From: Sepiola atlantica
Taxonomy: Eukaryota; Mollusca; Cephalopoda; Sepiida; Sepiolidae
Reading direction: 5' to 3'
DNA length: 64,000 nt
Assembly: GCA_963556195.1 (NCBI GenBank)
Contig: OY744531.1
Location: forward strand, 99,279,623 to 99,343,622
In this document: one piece after another, positions 25,865 through 40,507 of the stretch
Layout: each line of letters starts with the position of its first letter
Position numbering within the stretch: the first letter of the stretch is position 1
Made by a program: the position numbers and the translations under genes
Notes under the pieces: model-generated
Seen by the model: the letters and a program-made list of their open reading frames with translations, nothing else
Told to the model about the DNA's origin: nothing
The model's database searches: none

Positions 25865-28843
25865 ATTACAGAAGATTAAGACGTCAAGATCTTCAAAGAA
25901 TAGGTGGAATTCCGCTTTTTACCGATTTACAAAAAAAAGCAGAATTCTGCTAAAAAGCAAAGGTCTCACATTCCTGATTAAACGACACAGAAACGTTCTG
26001 TTGTCATGATATCATCCTACCAGGCATTAGATCCTCCTTTGGGCGTCAGTGTAGTATATGTTCATTCAATGATATCATCCTTCCAGGCTAGCAAAAATAT
26101 GCAATCGGAAGGCGCACATTTTTGCTAGTATATATATCAAGCAAAGATGTCTGTGTGTGTCTGACCATACTTCAGTTGCTAATGGTATATCACCAAGCAC
26201 AACCAATGGAATATTTGGCAGACTCTTGCAGATTTTTTAGGCTGGTTTTAAATGATCAAAAGTTGTTTTATTTCTAATATAATTTAAGCAAAAACAGTTA
26301 TTCTTTTAGTTAGAACACATACAAAATTGAAACTCTTAACATCTTATTGAATTTCTAAATCATCTTTGTTGTCTACAATAAAATTGTGGAGTCTGCCTTC
26401 AGCTCCATGAATAAGAAAATTTAGAAATTAAAAAATTGATGGTGCAACTCAATAAACCTATCCGTATTTTCGATTGATCGGTATAGTTCAAATAAGTGTT
26501 TCAGGGGTAGCCCGTGCAATTGATATAAAACACTTAAGAACTAGACGAGTATCCAACATAAGGACAAAAAAGGTTGACGTATATAATTGAATCTTCCGAT
26601 TCTTTTTAGAGGGATATTTTTAGGGGCACGGTGGGATCTGTTTTGCTCTACGGCTCAACAGCTCGGACACTGACACTTGACAAAACATACACAAAGAGTT
26701 GTGTAAGACAACGCCTATGGATGTGACAAAGTTACTTGCTTTGACCGAAGGGGTATATCTTGGGACCGGCACCAATGTGGCACCATGGCTTTGGACGGCT
26801 GGGCAACATGTGTACGTATGTGCAATGTCTCGTCTAGTTATCGCCAGTGAGCAATCATGGTTTGACGATAGTCACTGTCGTCTGCTTCTGGGACTGGCTG
26901 GTTGGCTGGCTGTTTGGTTGGGACCATCGTGCTGCAAATCAAACATTATGTAATGATGGAACAAACCATTTTACTTTTTATAATTTATTATATTTCGTTC
27001 CTCGTTCAAATTCCGAAACCAGTCTCTGCATGTTCAATCTCTTTACCAGAGAGAGAGCGGGGGAGAGTGAGAGAGAGAAGGAGAGATAGATAGAGGGAGA
27101 AAGAAAAAGAGAGAGAGAGGGAATACAGCCGTCATCGTTGTACACCTTGTCAAATGTTTTGTTTTGATAACTGATTTTCTCGAACGACGACTGGTCTGAT
27201 CTCTGAACCCATCACATGCACCTGTCATTGCATTGGTTTGACGCAAACCTTCAGTCCTCCAAAATATGACTGCACTCAGTGATCTCAAAACGCAGAGAAT
27301 TACTGTTTTTGAAATAAGTCTGGCATAAGGATTACGAACATAAAGGGGAGCACTTAGCTCCCCAAAAGCTCACGCATTGTGCCACATGGACACCTTCCTC
27401 CTACCTCAGTCTCGTGAAGAGAAAGAAGGCTTTAGCTTGCTGGTCACTCCTGGAGAAGTCAGTCAAAACTTGTGAGTGAAATGCGCCTCTAAAAATCATT
27501 ACGCAGCAAAAGATCGATCGGAAGACTTCATGAGACCTACACTGACTGACTCGTAGAAGACTCTGGATAGCATCTGGAGGACCTGCTAATGGCAATGTCT
27601 AATAGAGACAGTTGGAACGACTCAGGAGAATCCGAGACGAATTCTCTAATTGATTGAGTGTATAGCACCGAGTAACAATTACACAAATTCTCTAATTGAT
27701 TGATTGTTAAATTACACAATTGTTTTGCAAGAAAAAAAAAAGGTTTACCTGAAGCCAACTGTTGGAAAACAAGCACTGGTGATGGAGGGAAAGAAATTGG
27801 GGCATACGCGGTGGCTACAGTTGATACACCCATGGGTAAGAACCTCTCGTACTGAAATTGAAAATATATAAAATCTTTTAAGGTGTAAACAGTAATCGTG
27901 CAGTTTGCAATTGTCATCAGCGAGTTTGGAAATGTACACAATTGATAGAAGCATCGGAAAACAAAAGTAATCAATTTGATCAAATCGATTTTGAGCGTAA
28001 AAATGATTTGCAGCTGATTTAGCAAAGAATGCACTGAGACCTCATTAAGTTTGGCCGGCTGTCAAGAATCATTTTGACTAGGTAGAAACGGGTTAAATAA
28101 TGGGTGCTTATGCATATCAACCCTGACATTGAAATATTTAAAGAATGTATAAACTTTATTATGTACTTACGTGTAGCTGAAAATAAGATTGTGCAGAAAA
28201 AATTACGCAAATTAGTTATTTAATTATAAATAAAAAACGATTTTAACGATTTTATCACTCGGTAGATATTTCCACCATTTTGTATCTTAGATTTTCCAGT
28301 GGTCAAGGACGATAACTCATTTTCACGATTTCAGGGTTTGGGGTCTCCATTGTTTACAAAAATGTCAAAATGTACGTAAAATCATTTTTTTTCTTTTTCT
28401 TATAATTTAATAACTACTGGATGAATTTGCGTAATTTTTTCTGCACAATCTTATTTTCAGCTAACACGTAAGTAAATAATAAAGTTTATACATTCTTTAA
28501 ATCTTTCAATGTCAGGGCTGATATGGATAAGCACCAAATGTTAGTGACATGTATATTATCATCTTAATAAATAAAATATGACATCCTTACATATGGATTA
28601 TTTGCATTTTTCACACTGCTATTCTCATCTTGATTGTTATATTCACAACGTTTCGGCCGATGTAACCTATGACCTTTTTCAGGTTTATCTTTTCGAACTT
28701 GGGAATCTTTGTCAAACTTGGGAACCTATACGGAATTTTGAAATTTCGTATAGGTTCCTAAAGAAGGTCAGAGGGTACAGTGGCCGAAACATAAAAATAA
28801 CAACCAAGAGGAGATAAGTAGTCCAACACTTTTATCACCGATT

Positions 28844-28912
<69 letters not shown>

Positions 28913-30818
28913 AAATGAAAAAAAGAACAGCCAAAAACTATGTGATGGATTTATTCATCAACGTTTCGTCTTTATTGAAAGACTTCCTCAGGATGAAGAA
29001 AGCAATGTAGAAAAATCATACAGAATATTAATTTTGATTTGTTAGAAAGTCTCCAGACTTCGGCATGGTTGTTGACATGAATAAGCAGAGAGTGAAAAAC
29101 ATGATTTTGGTAGTAGCATTATCAGCAGTGGCTTGTCTCTTTCAAATGACGCGAGATGAATGGGATTGATGGCTTCGACTTGTTAGTTTATGGCTATTTT
29201 AGCTAGGCAGTTTTTCAGGGTCAAAATATGTCACAGCCAAGCTTGGCTGGCAGTAGATAGGGGGACGGGTGGGAAGTATGAATCTGCCGTTTATTCTAAA
29301 CTGGGAGGGGAAAAGTTAGTGGAGATCAATAAAATTTGAACATTGTTTTAAGAATTCAAACCCAACTATTATTAGGTGTACGATCGTTTCCAAGACTTTT
29401 TGGAAATATTTTATTTTTCATTATTTTCGATGATTCCAAAACGTCTCTTTGTCAGCGCCTTTTATAGCATCACATACAGAAGTCTCTTGAGAAAAATCAT
29501 CAGATCTCAGTACTTAAAGACAACACCAGTGAAAGGACTTCAGAAATAGCAAAAAGACAGCAAATTGAATAACAAATCAAACATTTAAAACATTCAAAGC
29601 ATTCACCATATAGGTTGAATCAAGAAGAAGAAATTACACGAGAGAAAAACAATTCATCAATAAATAAAATAAAAATAAAATATAAACAATAGTTACATTA
29701 AACAATATTAAAAAAATACTGATAATAATAATAATAATGTTAGAATACAATAAAATAAAATAAAACTAGATACGGTAAATAAAGAAGAAAAAAAATAATA
29801 ACGGATAAATAATAAAATAAATAAATAAATACACAAAATAAGAATTTTATTTTAAATAGAAAACAAGATAGAGTATAGTTTAAATTAATGAAAAATTAAA
29901 ATAATCAGAAGATAAAAAAATCTCTAATCTCCTTTTAAAGTGTTTTTAATTTCTGATTTTTATAGGGAATTTTGAAAAGGAAATACCCTTGATAAAATTC
30001 TTGTTATTTTTTTTTTTTATTTTAATATGTATCATTGATTCTTCACGCCTCTGATAAGATTTTTTTAATTTTAATTTTTTTGCAGAATTTTGAAAAGGAA
30101 AAATCTTTGGAAAATTTTGTGTTATATTTTTAATATGTACCGGTGATTTGTTTATAAGTATCATTGTGTTTTTTCCTCACCTATGCTATCAGCATATCCA
30201 CCTGTGATTTTTTCTGTCAGCGGATGTGTCTCTAGAACCAAGTTTTTTTGATTTTCTGTAAGATGTGTTGCTATAGGTGCTGATGAAGTGGCGTTTTGGA
30301 CCAACTTCATAAAATAAAATAAAGTATTTCCAAAGTGTTTTGGAAACGATCGTACGCCATAATGGACTTGATGTTGTAATTCTTGGAACAGTAAAAGTAA
30401 TTATTTGATTCATTAAATATATATATATAGCGTGTGTTATAATGAAATACATTCCAGGAGGAAATCCGGGTATGAGAGCTCAATGTAATAAACAGAGCAA
30501 GAATAAAATAAAATATAGTAACACGAAATTAGATAATCATCGATGCAATAATTTATTTCAACCTTGTGGTATTGTCAAGCATCCAAGTAAGATGATTATA
30601 TTTTTGAAAATTAAAAAAGAGAAATTGACACTCGACAATTCAAATATAAGTAGAGAGAGAGTGAGAGAGAGAAAGAGAGAGAGAGAGAGAGATAGACAAC
30701 ATATCTAATACATGTTTAGAGAGAGGGGGAAATTTGAAGCATATTTAATCTATAGTTTTAGAGAGGGGGGTATTACATGATTTATGACGGAAGGCAATAT
30801 AGAGAGAGGGAAGAAAGG

Positions 30819-30879
<61 letters not shown>

Positions 30880-31155
30880 GTACAAATCACGTTGACACAC
30901 CGGTTCCCGTTAGATCACCGAAGTTAAGCGACGTTGAGCCTGGCCAGTATTAAATGGGTGACCATTTGGGACTACCAGGTGCTGTATGTGCTCTCTGTTT
31001 ATTTCGGCATTGTTTCCAGTCGTCTTGACCTGCTTGCCATTGGAATCAAGCAGTGCCGAGGTGTTGTTAGGGATTGCGCACTCCTTGCTTCATAATTACA
31101 CGCGCAGCCAGCCCGTTATAGGGGTATCCATAGTCTCTCTAGACTGAACGGAGGG

Positions 31156-31245
<90 letters not shown>

Positions 31246-31594
31246 CAACATATCTAATACATATTTATAGACATATGTTAGAGAAACAGTACATGCTTAT
31301 AAAAATAAAAATCTCATAAGGAAGCACTTCTTCCCAAGGTCATCATCATCATAATCATTGTAATAGGCATCATTCCTTTTCTGAAGACATTTTCTTTTCG
31401 TAAGTATAAATAAAGCAAAAAGGATGCACAAATTTCTAACTGCATCGAATAAGTCGAAAAAGAAAAAACAAAAAAAGAAAATAATCTGGCTTTTGGCAAG
31501 GAAGTAAAAATCAGATTTGGTGGGAAATTTAAAAATGTGCGGCCGATGCCGACGAGGAAAAGGTGGAGCAACCAAGGCTTGGAATGTTTTTCTT

Positions 31595-31639
<45 letters not shown>

Positions 31640-34600
31640 ATTTTATGAAGGCTTACCAAAGCATTCCTTTCAGGACACCAATGATCACCATTAAAAATAT
31701 TTTTTCTTACAAATATTATTTATTCAAATTAAATGTTTTTTCCTACACGTGTTTCACTACCAAGCAGGTACTTGCTTGGCAGATCATCAGGGAAATTAAA
31801 TGTCTGGAATAAGGGTTTCAACTGCCGACAATACACAATGTGGCGTTGCAATAGTTGAGGTCACTTAAGAAGAGAAGAGGGGGAAAAAAAAAAAAAATAA
31901 AAGTTAAAATTAAAAAACAAGAAAGAACAACGATAAAAAAAGAAAGTCCTAGAAAATGTCTTAGAAAAGTAGCTCGTGCATTATTTCTGCCACAAAGCCA
32001 ACAAGCAAATAATCGGTCCCAAATGCATTAAAAAAAAACAAAAAAAAAAACCGGAACAATGTGCGATAATACACTTTCACGTCGGGCGGCAAAATCTATA
32101 TATATATATATATATATATAGATAAAAATGTTATGCTTCAAATTCTTAATACCTTCAAATATTTATGATGTAAATTGCTGTGTAAAATTTCAAACATTAA
32201 CTTCTATTCATATACGGCACAATACTGTTGACACATTGGTTCTCGTTAGATCACCGAAGTTAAGCGACGCTGAGCCTGGCCAGTACAAGATGAGTAACCA
32301 TTTCGAAATACTGTATGTCATCTCCCCCAACCGGGATATACATGCCGACTGGGGGCCGCATGTGTTCCCCATAAACTTCTACTTTCAGTGGAAGGCGAAA
32401 TGCCCGATGCTGGGCAAATATCACAAAAAGTGGTATTACCGGTTATTCGATATACTTTGATAATGTTTATATTTTTATCTAATCGTTAATCATCTTCATA
32501 TAGACCCAATGCTTTTTGGGAAGATAGTTCAGCATCTTTTCTATTCATTTTTAAAGAAGTCTTTCATTGGAATTATTTGGATTATTGGGACTACTGTTCT
32601 CATCGTGGATGTTATTCTCACAACATTTCGACTGATGTAACCTCCAACCTTCTTCAGGTGTATCTTGTTGAACTCAGGGAATCTGTCTGTCGAACTCAGG
32701 AATATGCACGGAATTTCGAATGGAACCGTTCATTTAATCCCTCCAAAACGTTGGTAGAATAACATACAAGATAAGAACAGTAATCCAAATAATCCAAATA
32801 ATCCAAATTATCAAAATAATCCAAATAATCCAAATAATCCAAATTATCAAAAGTTCCAAAACAAAATTCTTTCATATTGAAATATAAATTTATGTACTAA
32901 ATGCAGTTTTCTGTTATACACAGAAGCAATTGTATTTTACTTATACACAAAACAGATACTACACTCTAGGTCAGTGAACCTGGAAGTAATGGAGCTGTTA
33001 AATCTTCGCCTTCTTCTTCTTCTTTGCGTGTCTTTGAAACATGTGGTCATACAACAGTTTCCCCGCTTTTTTTATGCAGTCCTTTGCATTATTTTGTACT
33101 CTGCAATATCTTTCAAGCTGCACCAGTTGGGCAGTAGAGGGCAGACAACGCAATATGGCATCGTATGGTCCTCCTCTCCACATTCGCAGATGGTTGGGTC
33201 AGTTTTGTAGCCCCATCTAGTCATAGCAACCTTTGATCGTCCCATTCCCGTTCTGAAGCGGTTGAGTGTTTTTCACTGGAGCCAGGGTGCTTCTGAACCT
33301 AGAGGGAGGGACACAGAAAGGGGAGATTCTCATGTCAATAGAAGGGGGGGGGAGATTCTCCAGTTGTCCACAGCTGTAATCTGGCTTCTTCCTGAGATGT
33401 TGTTAGGGGTTCGACATGTCTGAGGAAGCTTCTCCTTGACTTCAGTCGTTGGACCATTGGTTCACATCCATGAAGGAGATGGCATTCATCACTGATAGCC
33501 TTTCTGATCTGTACTCGGCTGGCAACTTCCAGTCTCAGATATGACTCTACAAAGTTCTCAAATTGAAGCCTGAAAGGCGCTCTTGTATAAGCAGTGACCG
33601 ATCTGAGGGAGATAACTCTATTTGACTTAGCCGCCGCTATTCCGAATTCGCTTATACTTTGGCAAGGGAGATAACTTTGACACGGTTTTGAAATACATTC
33701 AAAATAACTTTTAAACAATTAATAAAAAAAAAATGTTACGGGTTTTAAATGCGTTCAAAATAATGTTACAGACGACGATATGTTCCACCTTCATCTGATG
33801 GAGTTTTTTGTGGGGGAGAAGGGGAACTGGCCAAGTATTCCCTAGAATTATAATCTGCATAAGAGAACAATACAGTATATAATTTATAATTTTTTTAAAA
33901 AAAAGTCTGTCTTAAATAAAAATTACAATTTATCTGCAACTATCATCGCATTTTCTTTCTATCTTTGAGTAACATTTTTTTTATTAATTGTTATAAAGTG
34001 TATACAATTTGTGGCATGTAAATAAAAGTGATTAAAAGTGCATTTAAAACCCGTAACATTTTTTTTTATTAATTGTTTAAAAGTTATTTTGAATGTATTT
34101 CAAAAGCGTAACATGTTTTTATTAATTGTTATAAAGTTTATAAACTTTGTGTCAAAGTTATCTCCCTTGCCAAAGTATAAGCGAATTCGGAATAGCGGCG
34201 GCTAAGTCAAATAGAATTATCCCCCTCAGATCGGTCACTGCTTATACAAGAGCGCCACCTGAAAACCGGGTGTAGCTAAATGTCTCACACAGGAGATAAT
34301 TGAATGTAGTCGTATATCGGACTGGCTTTTAAGTCAGTGTTCTATAGATCAAAGTCAGATTAATGGCTCGTAATACAAATAAAACAGAATTTTACAAAAT
34401 CATTGCTGATACGAATGCAAAAATTTCATATTAAAATAGAAAAAAAAATTTTTAATCTTATTTGTAAAACAGTTACAATCTAGATGCGGATGTTCACTTT
34501 CGTTCTCTAGAGCCCCTAACCCTTTCTCACAGAAAGGACGTTGCTTGCCTTTCACGACTATCAGTATTTCCATGAAATTCAATCTCCGGTTCTTCCGCGT

Positions 34601-37600
34601 AAGACATTCATAGCAAGAACTCGTCCTACTATCACCACTGCAAAGAACTTTCCTTTCTTCCTCCGTGTGCCTAGCATCAAACGGAATTCCCATAAACAGT
34701 TTCTTTCAAAGAATTTCTCATCTGTAGAACACATTACTACAAGCTTGCTTCCCTGAGGATGCAACATAGTCCTCTTCAATCTAATCTAAATAAATCGCCC
34801 TTATGACTCATCAGCAAAAGAAACAAAACAAAAGTTATCTACCTTAAATTTACTTCCGGTCGTGTGTTGCGAGAAAACCGTGCTGGCCGAATATCGTCGG
34901 AATCCCACGTGAAAGATGAGGGCTTCCTTCGATTTGATTGGATGATCAGAGTCTGTTTTACGTTGGATGACAAAGTTCATTACTGTCATTTTGTGTTCAT
35001 GGGGAAGCAATCCGAACAAAGTGACCGGCTTTCCTGGTTTGCTATCATCTGAAATTTGGAAAATAAAAATAGTTTTTTATTGTCTAAAAGCTATGGTAAA
35101 AATTTCACAAAAGTCAGTATTTGAATTTTCACTAAGAGCTCCCATTCTCTTTTTGCCACCTTTGCGTAAAACTAAACACAGCCCACATTACTCACCCATA
35201 CGTTGAGCAGCTATGTTCCAAAATTCATAATGATTGGTTAATTAGTTTAGGAGTGAATTCTGTACATACAAATATATAAACATATACACATACCTAACTT
35301 TATATGAATAGAGATGGTAGTCGTTTATTTCATTATCTAGAGATTCAAGTTCAAACTCTGGTGCCAGCAGTGAAATTGTTTTCATCAGGCATACGACGAG
35401 CGAATGGCAGAAAAAACTGAAATATGAATTTCCTCCCCCTGCACACACATGTGTGTGCTTGTGGAGAGGGCAGTGAAAAAAGAAAACAACTAAAAACAAC
35501 TTCAGAGAAAGAGACTAAGGGAAGGAAATAGGAAGTCATTCTTTGATTAAACAAACGTCATCTAACTCCCCTAGCTCCACCATGAATTGTTTATAGCCTT
35601 AGACTTCACGGTAAAATGAACATTTTTAGAGAGAACTGTCACAAGAGTGAAGACAAGATGGAGAGAGGAAGAAAACAGAAAGAAAAAAAACAGGAAACAT
35701 AAATAAAGCGAGAGAAATGAAGAAAGAAAAATTGCGACAAAAAATAATGAGCGATTTGACAAAAAACAGCTTTTATTATTAAAAAAAAAAAACGGATTTT
35801 GACCAAGAAACAGAAAACTCACATTCATGTTGAAGTTTTAGTGATTTAAACGGAAATCAGTTTTTTCTGAATTTTAAAAAACAAAAAACTCACATTCATG
35901 TTGAGGTTTTAGTGATTTAAACGGAAATCAGTTTTTTCTGAATTTTAAAAAACAAAAAACTCACATTCATGTTGAGGTTTTAGTGATTTAAACGGAAATC
36001 AGTTTTTTCTGAATTTTAAAAAACAAAAAACTCACATTCATGTTGAGGTTTTAGTGATTTAAACGGAAATCAGTTTTTTCTGAATTTTAAAAAACAAAAA
36101 ACTCACATTCATGTTGAGGTTTTAGTGATTTAAACGGAAATCAGTTTTTTCTGAATTTTAAAAAACAAAAAACTCACATTCATGTTGAGGTTTTAGTGAT
36201 TTAAACGGAAATCAGTTTTTTCTGAATTTTAAAAAACAAAAAACTCACATTCATGTTAAGGTTTTAGTGATTTAAACGGAAATCAGTTTTTTCTGAATTT
36301 TAAAAAACAAAAAACTCACATTCATGTTGAGGTTTTAGTGATTTAAACGGAAATCAGTTTTTTCTGAATTTTAAAAAACAAAAAACTCACATTCATGTTG
36401 AGGTTTTAGTGATTTAAACGGAAATCAGTTTTTTCTGAATTTTAAAAAACAAAAAACTCACATTCATGTTGAGGTTTTAGTGATTTAAACAGAAATCAGT
36501 TTTTTCTGAATTTTAAAAAACAAAAAACTCACATTCATGTTGAGGTTTTAGTGATTTAAACGGAAATCAGTTTTTTCTGAATTTTAAAAAACAAAAAAAG
36601 CAGATTTCCACTATAAAGCGGAGAACTCACATCCTTGATTCATACATTACAGAAAGAATATTTTACACTCACCCATGAATTCTTTCGGAACATCTTTTAC
36701 GTGAACAGTTATGTAAAGTCCTGGCTATAAAAAAGATGAAAATTACCAATCAATACACAAATTATTATATTGGAATCATAATAGAAAATTTGTTAGACTA
36801 GAAAAAAGGCCAATTTTAAATACAATGTTTAATATCATTTTAAAATCATCTACTCATACACAGTATCTTAAGGAATTTCTTGGCCTTTTGGCTAAGATCA
36901 AAGTGTAGTATCTGTTCCGATGGATACTGCACCCCATAGACTGGTATTGTCTTGGCCTTCGGGGCTTGATTTACGCCGGTCTATGGGTCTGTCCTATGCA
37001 GTTCTAGGAGGTCCACCCTCCCAGGCTTCGCCTCCCCTCTTTGGGAAGGAGTAAGTTTATTGCTTACTGCCTGAGACGCCCCTACCGGGGAATGCCGACG
37101 GGGCTGCCCAGGCAATTTTCAAGCCCCACTTTCCCGATCCGACCTTGGGTCACATCTTACTTGTGGGAGTAAGATAAAAACTGGCCTTGTGCCTAACTCC
37201 TGGAGAAGAGTAAATCAATACTCATACACAGTATCTGTTCTGATACTACACTTCATCTTTTCTATACTCATTAGTGAAGGAGAAATCCTTCTAGACTCAG
37301 GCAATTTTTATTTTTGTCCAAATCCAGAGTGCCCTTTTTTGGGGAACTAGATTTTCGCCACATCAAAAACCAACCTGTTCTCGTACGGAGGCAAGTAGAT
37401 AGGGAATTCTTGTTATTTACAGATTCACTCGGTTATATTTCACAATTATATTTTCAGAATTGAATTATTTTTCTACTAGCAGGGGTTACCTGGCGTTGCC
37501 CGGGGTAAAAGTGTAACAATTTCTCTCTTCTCCAGTTGCCCGAGGCAAAAGCTGTCTCTTCCCCGGTCGCCCCCTCATCCCCACCCAACCCCTCGGTCAC

Positions 37601-40470
37601 TTGAATGCTTTTAGAATCCATACTTTTTGTTTTGCACCTTGCGCATACGCAGAAAAACGTACAGGTGACAAAAAAAAAAAAACAATTCGACCACCCCCAC
37701 GCGACAGATTTTGTGTCGGTTCTACGTAAAAGGACAGACCTTTTTTTTTTTCCAATTTTTGCATATTATATGTCCGAAAGATGGACGATTTTGAAAATGT
37801 CAACTTTGTGGTTGTCTGTCGCATATTTTTCAAGTTTTAGCCGGACATACAAACATACACAGACAAATCTCCTTTATATAATAGAAGAAGATATTAATAT
37901 GCAAGATGTACCTACTCGGCGTTGCCCGGGATGCAGTGAAGTCATTTTAGTTTTTAATTTTTCTTTGTTTGCACATGTTTTTAAACTTATACAGAAAAAG
38001 AAATAAAATTTTAGTTGTAAGACAACTCTTCTTTATATTCTTCAATTTGAAATGAATTATACCCCTTGCTCATTTTAATTTTTCTGTAATAACTAAAAAA
38101 TGTTTCCATATTTGTGTGCAAGAAGTGTAAAGCAATAAGACGGATAGGTACTCAGATGTGGACAATGTATATCTGGATGGTGAAGCTATTGAGGTCGTCG
38201 AGAGGTTTTGTTACCGTGAGGATACCATTGGATGTATAGGGTGGAGCATAATAGATGAAAATGATACCAATATTTTATAATAGATCACAACAAAATCGAT
38301 ATCTTATTATAATAGATGAAAATAATATTGATGTCTTATAATAATATTTATGAGAAACTCTGGAAATGGTTTCTTGTTTAAATCTTAAAAGAAACTTAAA
38401 TGTTGGTCAATTAAGAAATTCTTATGTGCAACTGTTCAAAATTTAGAACGGTCGCGCCAGACTTACCCAAGCGCCATCCATTGCCTCATCTTTTAACACC
38501 TTTTTCTTTGTTCGCCTGTAGTTGCCAAACTGGAAGATTCTGGCGTAATCTAAAGGTAAATTTTCCTTCGGATCCCAGGGAGAAGTGCGGAAACTTTGAA
38601 GACCCCGGTATCTAATCACAAAAAAAATTATAAGAAAAGTATATATAAAGAAAATATTTTTAAATACTTAAATATTGTCATATAATTTTTTTAAATACTT
38701 AAATATTGTCATATAATTTTAAACACAAATAAGTATATGTTTGTCCATAACATTTCACATTTAAAACAAAAACGAATAATATTAATAATATTAATAATTT
38801 AGGGCAGATAAAAAAAATCAGATATTTACGAATATTATCACGAATAATAATGAAGAAGTGACAATGCGTGCTGACATCAGACGATATAAAAATCGATTAA
38901 TTAATGATTAAAAATTTTTAAAATCCTATTAATAATTTGGTAAAAAAGAATGGCATACATCTCTGGCACTTAGCTCATTTTTATTCATAAAAAGTTAGGT
39001 ATTTCTATGCACAGGATTCACTCCTAAACTAATTAACCAATCATTATAAATTTTGGAACATTGCTTCTAGGCACTTTGTGAAAATTCAGATACCTTCAGA
39101 TATTTGTGAAATTTTAACAATAGGTATTAGACATTATTTAATAAATATTCTCCAAATTTCAGTTTCTTCGGAGTATTTCAAAGGGGTTTAGGGATAAAAT
39201 ATGGGCACAACCTCCCATTTGAAAATTCAAATATTTCAGATTTACATTAAAATTGACACCAATGAAACAAGATTTCCTGAATTTCAATTTCTTCTAAAGC
39301 CTTAAATTTATTTACCCCTTAGACGGTTAGGCACAAGGTTAGATATGGGTTTAAAAAGCCAGCGACAAGGATCAGTGAATTCTGATCTGCAAAAAATGCC
39401 TGAGCAGCCCCATCAGTATTTCCTGGTAGAAGCACCTCAGGCGATTAGCAATAAACTAACCCCTTCTCAGCGAGAAGGTAAAGCCTGGGAGAATGGACTT
39501 CCTAGGACTGAACAGAACAGCAGCAAAACCAATGTCGGATTTATCCAGCTTTTAAGAAACATGATTTCTTAAGACTTAAATTTTAAACATTTTTTAGAAT
39601 CAAAATCATGTAATGGATTTTGATTAAAATTAGAATACGGATTCTAGACATAGGGTTTAGTAGCATTATATATTAATTTTAATCTTTGTAAAAGTGGTGC
39701 AAACTATTCATTAATTTATTCGTTGTTTCTGTAGTTTGGCAGAAGTTGGCATTCTTATGTAAAATTGTATGTTCTTTCTGATTCTACACTCAAAGTGTAT
39801 GTATCTCCATTCTGTAACCCATTATCTAGAGAATAAGAGGTACAGATATCAGCAGGTTTTTTTTTAAAGAAATGAAGCGATGGATAAACATGTGACACAT
39901 ACAATATATATATGAAGAGTTCGAATGCAAAACGCGATAAACGCCATTTTGAAAATCACAAAACTGTCCCTATAAAAAGTGTTGCATTTTCAACACTCGA
40001 CGACACCCAAAAACTATGTCTTACATAATATGATACCAAAATTATTTCTATTTGATTTAAATTAAAATCAGCTTTTATTCGAAGTCTAGATTTAATATAT
40101 TCGCCTTTTTTTATTGTTTAAGGTCTCAATTTAAACGAATTGGATTTATCGCATTTTGTGCTCGAACTCTTCATATATAGGTATATATATATGACTCTCC
40201 TCTCCATATAATTTTTTTTTTTTTTTTTTTTCTCCTAAACTTGTCAATAGTGTTCATTACAAATTATTTTTAGGTTTTAGTCGTATTCAATCACTTCCAC
40301 ATTTTACTCTGATGAGTGTGGACGAAAACCGGTTCAGTACATTAATTAATTTCTTTTTAATCGTTTTCTCTCGTTTTTATATTTGTTTAATCTCATTCGA
40401 CCCTCCAAAAAATGTCCCAAACGTCCGTATTCCTCGCCGTTATCAAATTTTGTACCACGAAAAATTTATT

Positions 40471-40507
<37 letters not shown>

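Noticed and set aside
28640..28700. Active hammerhead in the 28605 family A fragment
   Set aside because: Core reads CUGAAAA; the invariant G8 is lost.
30270..30310. CUGAUGAAG...CUUCAU hairpin
   Set aside because: No GAAA after the stem; it belongs to the inverted terminus of foldback M4.
30888..30990. Functional 5S rRNA gene
   Set aside because: Lacks the 5S ends and is followed by a non-5S body; changes in conserved positions (for example GTTGAGCC for the usual sequence).
33335..33718. 127-codon minus-strand ORF
   Set aside because: Lies mostly in the terminal inverted repeat of foldback M3; the same sequence reads differently in the other arm.
36869..36915. Functional U2 snRNA gene
   Set aside because: Only the first ~45 nt match; Sm site and 3' stem-loops are absent and the rest is the SINE body.
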